DNA of 64,000 nt from Neoceratodus forsteri. Taxonomy: Eukaryota; Chordata; Ceratodontiformes; Ceratodontidae. The DNA lies in the NCBI GenBank assembly GCA_016271365.2, contig CM057449.1, positions 1,560,002,501-1,560,066,500 on the forward strand, given 5' to 3'. The translations under genes were made by a program, and so were the position numbers. The notes under the pieces were generated by a model that had not been told where the DNA came from, searched no databases, and saw only the letters and a program-made list of their open reading frames with translations. Below, piece by piece: positions 57,644-64,000 of the stretch (positions are counted from its first letter, which is position 1; each line of letters begins with the position of its first letter).

Positions 57644-58474
57644 AAATATTGTGTGGGACAGAGTCTCTCTAGACAAAAAACTTTTACAGACTGTGATGAC
57701 TTTGGTTGTCTCTCTCCTTTCTCGGATCTACTACCACGGACTATATACCCCTCAAAACTTTCACAATTTCATGGCAAACTGCTTTATAGCTAGGGTCTAA
57801 AGTCAACAAGTTTTATATACAGGACAATTTTAACATCAGTGGGAACAGGCCCAAATTTGACATAGAAGGGACACTGTCATGTCAATCATTTCTGTATCAT
57901 ATTATTTATAGTTAAAGTGCAAACATATATTTTTGGATTTACCTTCTGTGACTTTTTGGTGCATTCGTATGGGCTGGGACTGGGGGCAGTCTATTTTTCA
58001 ATTTTAAAGAGGATAAAACAATGAGTTCTAATTGGTAGCTGTTTATTATTTTTTCAATTACAGAAATGTTAGCCATAAACCAAAATGATCCATATGTAAC
58101 TTACTTTACCGAATAAAAAATTATGGGAAAAACTGTATTTTGTATTGTTATGTTTCTGTGGGCAGCATCCTGTTACAAGTCTCTTCCAGGAAACAGAGTC
58201 ATCTGGAGTTTTACCTATGTCACGGTTGAGCACATATCATTCTGTAAGCATAAGTCTCATACCACAATAGCTCGTGTTTAACATTCTGTTGTACACAGAC
58301 CATGGCATAATAGTAATAACTCTCAAATTACTGGTTCCATGAAGAGAACTGTACAGAATGTTGTCCATAAGAAGAAAGCAATTGAAAAGATAGTTTTTCA
58401 CGTAAGTGTTGTTTATTAAGGAACAGTTAAGTATGGCTCATTTGGAGGCAAGAGTTTCATTTTCCTTGAGTAAG

Positions 58475-58915
58475 CATGTGGTAGTTTTAGCATTTGAGAG
58501 GGGGAGGAGAGTAGAATGGGTGCTGGAGGGTGGGAAAGGGTTGGAGTGGAGGTTGGTTTTAACATGGATGCAAGAGGGAGAAAGATGGCATGGATGCTAG
58601 TGCATGGGTGAGGGCTGGGGGTTGGTTTTCACATGGATGCAGGAGGGAGAAACATGGCATAGTTGTTAATACATTTGGTTGGGGGAGTAGGTTTTAACAT
58701 GGGTGCGGGACGGAGTAGGGTGACATGAATGGTAGTTCATGACTAAGTGTGGGGTAGTTTAAACATTTGGGTGAGGGAGGAGGGTGCAATATGTGCTTGA
58801 GGGTGGGTGAGGGTTGTGGGTTGGTTTTAACATGGGTGTAAGGGTGGCATGGGTGCTACTGCATGGATGAGGGTGGTGGAAGAAAAGTGGAATGGGTGCT
58901 GGGGTGAAAGGGGGG
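58475..58915 (+). repeat. G-rich minisatellite in hAT 3' region
   Basis: A degenerate repeat with a unit of about 75-85 bp marked by GGGTTGGTTTTNACATGGNTG, GGAGGGAGAAAGATGGCATG and GTGCTGGAGGGTGGG, about five units. The plus strand is strongly G-rich with multiple GGG runs, so G-quadruplex formation is possible. Not coding. Confidence 0.75.
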
Positions 58916-59033
58916 TGTTGTTTTATTCCTTTCATTTACAGATTTGTGATCAGCTGAGGATGGTGAGGAAAAAGATAATGACAGACCAATGGTATGGGAG
59001 GACTATACCGATTGCCCACTGTGGAACCTACTA

Positions 59034-59062
59034 TAGATATTATATATATATATATATATACA
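59034..59062 (+). repeat. (TA)n microsatellite
   Basis: TA dinucleotide run within the hAT 3' region, followed by a CATACACA stretch and a T9 run. Confidence 0.9.
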
Positions 59063-60126
59063 TACACATTTTTTTTTTCTTTTTTCTTATTAAATACATT
59101 GCAAACTGCTGCCACCTAGCACACGTGTCCTATCCCCTTTAAAAAAGGGTAAAGAAATTAGAAATAAGAGAAAATCTGCATCAGCAGTTTTCATAGAATG
59201 TAACCTATCATAAAGTGTTTTTGCTTTACAAGTAGTGATAAATTGATACATAATGGGGTTGACAGACACTAGCCCTTAAACATCACAAGCCAACTGCTAC
59301 AGCTACATTAAATGTTCCTTAAGTTAGTATGTGGTGAGGAAACCACTTTTTTTATTTATGTGACTGAAATACAGATTTTATTGACGTATCAGCTGGAAAA
59401 ATGCATTATTTTAGAAAGTTGTATGTATTACTTCAATTTGCCAACAAGAATGTTGGTATATGTACGCATTATCTTAGAAAATTGCATGCATTTTTTGTCA
59501 GCAACAATGACTGGCATATTTTTTTTATTCTAATGTCTTGACTGACTACGTTATGACATAATACATTTTGCAGCAGTTCCACGAGCTACAGCTGCAGTAC
59601 CTTGGCTTGACTTTGTTATAAAAGCTTTCTTTTAAACATAGCAACTTTTGATTTACTCGTTTAAAACAGAAAGCAGCAAATAGCTGAGATTAGGTAATAT
59701 CAGTTATTTTTTCTCATAATTCATGACAATGAGTATATATAACTGAGTACATAAATAGCTAATGTGCCACTTTTTTTCTCTAAGGAACTATGATGCAGCT
59801 GCAGCAGGAAAACTTTTAACATACGGGTGGGTGAGTGGGCCTGTTGTGTATTAGTTTGCTGGCTTTAGCAAAGAGAAGAAATCATAGATAACCCTAGTTG
59901 TATTCCTATCAATGTCACACATGTTAATTTCTCTCCCCCTTATATTGAACAGTTTTTCCTTTACATGTATTTTATTACTATCTTCATTACTGGCAACACA
60001 ATTAAAAAATATGGTTCGAGTTCTGAAAAGTTCTAAAAAAGATTAGAACCATAGAACTTTTTCAAAAGTTCTAGACTAGAACTAGAACCCAGAATTTCAG
60101 AGGGTTCTGACAACCCTATTCACAAT

Positions 60127-62100
60127 AAACACAGCAGTAGAGTCAAGCCATACAAAGGCAAAGGTACTGGACTTCAAGAGGGCTGACTTTGCCAAAATGG
60201 GTGAGTGCCTAAGGAATGCACTAGCAAATGGGCAGGAAGAAAGGGTGGAAGAACAATGCGGAATAATCAAAACTGCCATCGCAAAGGCAAAAAGCCTTTG
60301 TGTGAAGCAAATAAACAAAACAAAACAATGTAAGAAACCACTATAGTTCTCAAAGGAGGTGGCAGGGAAGGTTAGGAAGAAAAAGAAATCATTCAAAAAG
60401 TACAAGGAATCACAGAAGGAGCAGGACAGACAATTGTATCAGTTAAAGCAAAAGGAAGCTGGGAAGGCAGTCAGAACAGCAAAGGCCCAAACAGAGGAAA
60501 AGACAGCCAACACAGTTACGAAGGGGGATAAAACTTTTTATAGGTACATCAGGGAGTGAAGGAAGTCCAAAGGAGGGATAGTGAGGCTTAATAAAGGGGA
60601 GGTGTGGGTGGGCAGAGGGTGACTGTGAAAAGGCAGAGATACTAAACAAATATTTTTGCTCAGTATTCACAAATGAAGAGGGGGAGGTACCTAAACCAAA
60701 CAATAAAAACACTCTGGATACAGAAGTTGATACCAGCCCATTTATAAAAGAAAGGGTTCTGAAAGAACTCTTAAAACTGAAGGTGGACAAAGCAATGGGG
60801 TCTGATGGGATTCATCCCAGAATTCTAAAAGAACTAAGGGTAGAACTAGTGACACCACTGACTACCCTCTTTAACAAATCATGGGAGGGTGGGGTGGTAC
60901 CTGAGGACTGGAGGAGGACAGATGTCATTCCACTTCACAAAAGTGGGAGCATGGCAGAAGCAGGCAACTATAGACCTGTTAGTTTAACCTCAGTGATAGG
61001 GAAAATGATGGAATCACTTCTGAAGGAAAGAATTGTCAAGTACGTAGAGGCCAGAGAGGCACAGGACCCAAGGCATCATGAATTCACAGCAGGAACGTCA
61101 TGTCAGACGAATCTAATCAGTTTTTTTGACTGGGTGATCAAAGTAGTAGATCAGGGAGGGGCTGTGGACATGGCCTACCTAGACTTTAGCAAGGCATTTG
61201 ACACAGTCCCACACAAAAGATTAATATACCAGTTAGCCAGCCTGGGAGTGGGTCCCAAGATGGTAGCCTGGGTAAAAATTGGCTGGAGAACAGGACACAG
61301 AGGGTAATAGTAAACGGAGTCCACTCTGAAGAAAGAGGGGTTACTAGTGGGGTACCACAGGGTTCAGTACTAGGACGGTCCTCTTCAATGTCTTTAAAAG
61401 CGACATTGCAGAGGACTGGAAGAAAAAGTATGTCTCTTTGCAGGTCGACACAAAGATCTGCAATAGAGTTGATACACAAGGTGGAGGTGGAAAGGATGAG
61501 AAGGGACTTGGCAAGGTTGGTGGAATGGTCAAATGTATGGCAGCTTAGATTCAATGCTAAGAAGTGCAAGGTAATGCACCTGGGAAACAAAAACCCAGGG
61601 GAAGAGTGCACAATGAGGGGTGAGATATTAACAACAACAAAAATGGAAAGGGACCTGGGGTAGTCATATCAGATGACTTAAGGTGGGCAAGCAATGTGAG
61701 AGGGCAGGAAGGAGGGCTGGGGGATACTGGGATGCATGGAGAGGCATCTTCAGTAGAAAACAGGAAGTTATTATCCCTTGTACAGACAGCTGGTGAGACC
61801 CCATCTGGAGTACTAGTGCAGTTCTGGAGACCCAGTCTCCAAGAGCGTAAACAGGATGGAGGCAGTCCAGAAGAGGGCAACTAAAAATGGTGCAGGGTCT
61901 GCACCAGAAGACATATGAAGAGAGACTTAAGGAGCTTATATGTAAGCCTCGAGGAAAGGAGGGAGGGGACATGATAGAAACTTTCAAGTATCTCAGCGTC
62001 CAAGAGGTAGCATCTTTCAGAAAAAGAAGTGTGCAAGAACAAGAGGCACAGTTTGAAGATGGGGGGCAGCTCAGAGGTAATGTAAGGAAATATTTTTCAT
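60127..62100 (+). pseudogene. CR1-B ORF2 remnant, RT half
   Basis: Continues from the endonuclease across the hAT. Linker 60130-60560 (KYKESQKEQDRQLYQLKQKE, KGDKTFYRYIRE). RT 60783-61307: MDKAMGSDGIHPRILKELRV, VIPLHKSGSMAEAGNYRPVS, HHEFTAGTSCQTNLISFFDW (the usual QHGF changed to HHEF), YLDFSKAFDTVPHKRLIYQL. After small deletions the FADD region at 61425-61470 is damaged: the reading frame gives VCLFAGRHKDLQ, so the catalytic pair is lost by indel. The C-terminus 61551-62100 survives in several frames with many single-base deletions, more than in its 5' part. Confidence 0.85.
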
Positions 62101-62709
62101 AGAGAGGGTTGTGGATGCATGAAGCGGCCTTCCGGAGGTGGTTGTGGAGTCAAAAACAGTGGTGGAATTCAAGTATGCATGGGACAGTCAAAAGGCAATT
62201 CTAGGGGGTTGGGGTAAGAAGAAGTTGGCTGTTGGTTAACTAGGATCTGCAGCTTATCCATTAGGTAGGGAGATGGGCAGACTGGGTGGGCCAAGCGGTC
62301 CTTATCTGCCGTCAAATTCTATGTTTCTATGTAGGTAGGCTCATTGAGTCCCAAAGGTCCCTTTTTCAGGGGTGACCCGGGATTAGTTACACAGTAAGAA
62401 CATTTCACATATACAGTATATAGGTGAGCTGGCCTTTTCTGTTTAAGCATTCTGTATATAGCATACAGCAGTCCACACATGCTACAGCAGTTAAACCCAT
62501 TAACACCCATTAACATCTTCATTAGCTATCACGGAAGTAGAACTAGGTTACTCAGAGACATTCACTGATCCTTGCACAGTGCACTAAGATTACTCAGGAT
62601 TAATTAAAACTTGCGTAATTACAAGCTTAACTACCCGGCCCCTATCATTACAAAACCTACTTTCTGTTTGAGCAAGTCAGATGGTCTGTGTGCTGTGTTT
62701 ACTGCCAGT

Positions 62710-63954
62710 ATGGCCCCTAAGAGAACAGCACTGTCTCTCGCCTCTAAGGTTGAGATCTTTACAGAAATAGAAGCAATGAGAGGTCAGAGTCTCAGGAAGC
62801 TCTCCATACATTTTGGAATGGCAAAATCAACACTGTGGGATCTGCAGCAGGACTGGGAAAAAGTTCTAGCAGCTTGGCACACCAAACCAAAATCCAGACA
62901 GGAAACGTAAGCGAGACGGCAAAGACAGTGAGATAGAAGAAGCTCTGCTAAGATGGTTTTCTAGTGCTAGAGGCAGAGATGCCCTGATTAGCAGTCCCCT
63001 TCTGACAGAAAAAGTTTCACAAATCGGTGCTGCATTGGGTAAACCAGACTTTGGGCCTTCCATGGGGGTGGCTCCACTGGTGGAAGGTTAGACACAACAT
63101 AGGTTATCGCCGAGCTCATGGCGAAAAACAAAATGCTGATCTAGCTAGTGCAAGTGTGTTAGGAACTGGGATAGGAAACTTAGAGTTCAAACAATTTTGC
63201 TGATGCTGGGCAACTTCCCTGACCACCTGCAGGTGGAAAATCTAAGAAACATTAAATAATGTTTCTTCCAGCAAACACAACTTGTCTGATACAGCCTCTT
63301 GATCAACAAATTATTTATGCATTCAAGCGGCACAGTGTATGAGCTATGAGGAGCTGTGTGCTTGAGATGCTTGATGGCTCTACAAATAACTTGCCACAGT
63401 TGATTGTATCAAAAAATCCACACTCTCGATGCTGTGCACATGATGAAGACAGCATGGGATGCAGTGACTACAGAGACAATCACGAGGTGCCATGCCAAAG
63501 GAGGTTTCATTACACCTGCCCAAGTTGCCCAAGCTGACGTTGAGGATGAGCTGAATGACCACGAGGAGCCACCTCCACCAGGGCTTACCGAGGAAGAATT
63601 CAAACACCTTTGTCATCTCGGTGACAGTCATGAAATAGCACCGGAGGAGGAGGAGGAGGACATAGCAGCTTCGGTTTCTTCCATGTCCATCACAGATCCA
63701 GAAGAAGAAATGGAAGATGATGATGCTGATCGAAATGACAAGCTGTAACATCAAAAGACATGCGGGATGCTCTGTTGATGCTCCATAGAGCGATGGAACA
63801 GAGAGTGCACTTGCCACCCGACTGGAGCCTCATTCAAAGAACAGCAAAGGAGTGGGCACGGTACACTTGGAGCCGCTCACACCAGCTGAACATAACTGCC
63901 TACATGCAATCTAATAAAGCCCCCCCAACACAATGTCCCATTGTAGTGCAATAG
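62710..63954 (+). pseudogene. Tigger transposase with deleted catalytic core
   Basis: ATG at 62710: MAPKRTALSLASKVEIFTEI, then LRKLSIHFGMAKSTLWDLQQ, the CENP-B/psq-type N-terminal helix-turn-helix of Tigger/pogo. A frameshift at about 62907 leads to SEIEEALLRWFSSARGRDAL and LLTEKVSQIGAALG (second DNA-binding domain), then WKVRHNIGYRRAHGEKQNAD. The DDE region between about 63165 and 63195 is missing (roughly 100 or more residues), and the text resumes with ILLMLGNFPDHLQVENLRNI, where the second catalytic Asp of LLLLDNAPAH is Gly. It goes on through a stop to MFLPANTTCLIQPLDQQIIY, TLDAVHMMKTAWDAVTTETI and an acidic C-terminus (EEEEEDIAAS). A related frame runs to 63954. Not functional. Confidence 0.85.
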
Positions 63955-64000
63955 TTCTGCACCAAGCACTAAGTACTGTACAACACTAATCACAAAGAAC

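Larger units (their letters stand above)
53142..60118 (+). mobile_element. hAT DNA transposon, 6,977 bp, nested in CR1
   Basis: Flanked by a perfect 8-bp target duplication TTCACAAT (53134-53141 and 60119-60126), the hAT signature. The 15-bp TIRs, TAGGGATGTCAGAAC and, inverted, GTTCTGACAACCCTA, differ at one base. Both ends then contain short motifs rich in GTTCTAG/TTCGAAC. The inside holds a BED-type zinc-finger transposase gene (54785-57640) with few breaks, a tandem duplication in the 5' region and a G-rich minisatellite in the 3' region. Length and gene order fit an autonomous hAT that has since decayed. Confidence 0.93.
52310..62332 (+). mobile_element. CR1-B LINE split by the hAT element
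   Basis: Flanked by AGGTAAGCT (52301-52309) and AGGTAGGCT (62333-62341), a 9-bp target duplication with one mismatch lying inside the L2-like end. The 5' part 52310-53141 covers the ORF1 end and endonuclease; the 3' part 60127-62332 covers linker, RT and C-terminus, ending GGGCCAAGCGGTCCTTATCT and TTCTATGTTTCTATGT. Removing the hAT and one TSD gives a 3.0-kb 5'-truncated CR1. Confidence 0.9.
52274..62605 (-). mobile_element. L2-like 3' end split by the CR1 insertion
   Basis: Minus strand. The tail at 52274-52300 (TTTATTTATTTATTC then TTTTGATAACC) joins across the CR1 to 62342-62410 (CATTGAGTCCCAAAGGTCCC, TTTTTCAGGGGTGACC), matching the L2-like end at 11943-12025. The coding region is absent; the 5' limit is near 62540-62605. 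AAACTT at 52269-52274 and 62607-62612 may be the target duplication in the Tigger. Confidence 0.65.
52153..64000 (+). mobile_element. Tigger/pogo DNA transposon (outermost, 3' end outside window)
   Basis: The left TIR begins after a TA dinucleotide (52151-52152) with CAGTGCAGCCCACTTATACC, then GGATCCGTTTTTCCTGGAAT. This follows the pogo/Tigger TIR pattern (CAGT..ACNC..CTTATACCGGANCCGTTTATACGGA). The element's own 5' sequence runs to about 52268, is interrupted by an L2-like/CR1/hAT stack, and resumes at about 62613 with the transposase gene. Comparison with the uninterrupted copy at 45480 (GCAGTACTGCTG) supports insertion at TA. The right TIR is not present before position 64000. Confidence 0.7.

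Overview
This window is vertebrate nuclear DNA made almost entirely of transposable elements; it is not bacterial or viral. The evidence is CR1-clade, L2-like and L1/Tx1-like non-LTR retrotransposons, a Tc1 transposon, a hAT and a Tigger/pogo DNA transposon, a tRNA-derived SINE, microsatellites, and a probable spliced exon with consensus splice sites. The mix (abundant CR1 with ATTCTATG-type 3' ends, Tx1-type L1, Tc1, hAT, fold-back MITEs) fits an amphibian, perhaps a caecilian, or another non-mammalian tetrapod. That is inference from repeat content, not proof. There are no operons, no CRISPR and no complete host gene.

Layout. 1-5.7 kb: mostly unrecognised sequence with one SINE copy. 5.7-10.4 kb: two CR1 copies lying tail to tail. 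10.7-12.0 kb: L2-like 3' pieces. 12.99-14.60 kb: a complete Tc1 transposon with terminal inverted repeats (TIRs) and a transposase broken only near its C-terminus, followed by a hairpin element. 15.3 kb: SINE. 16.07-21.4 kb: an old minus-strand CR1 carrying three later insertions. 22.4-27.2 kb: a CR1 fragment, three SINE copies and a GT microsatellite. 27.96-28.14 kb (minus): a likely host exon encoding a signal-peptide-like stretch and the start of a subtilisin/kexin (proprotein convertase) propeptide. 28.4-31.0 kb: three inverted-repeat (MITE or fold-back) elements. 31.0-31.7 kb: CR1 3' end.

31.75-44.77 kb is one nested complex. A minisatellite is split by a small DNA element, which is split by an L1/Tx1 (18-bp target-site duplication, TSD), which contains a CR1, which contains a 106-bp L2-like tail insertion. 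45.3-52.15 kb holds a pair of about 200-bp direct repeats around unrecognised sequence and the best-preserved CR1 (47.5-50.9 kb). 52.15 kb to the end is a second nested complex: Tigger, containing L2-like, containing CR1, containing a 7-kb hAT. Matched TSDs support the CR1 and hAT insertions strongly, and the first copy of the direct repeat supplies an empty site for the Tigger.

Almost every long reading frame belongs to a transposon and is broken by frameshifts or stops. The elements do not act as a pathway. Their interest lies in insertion order, family structure (SGNH esterase in CR1 ORF1, a tRNA SINE, MITEs) and the possible buried host exon.
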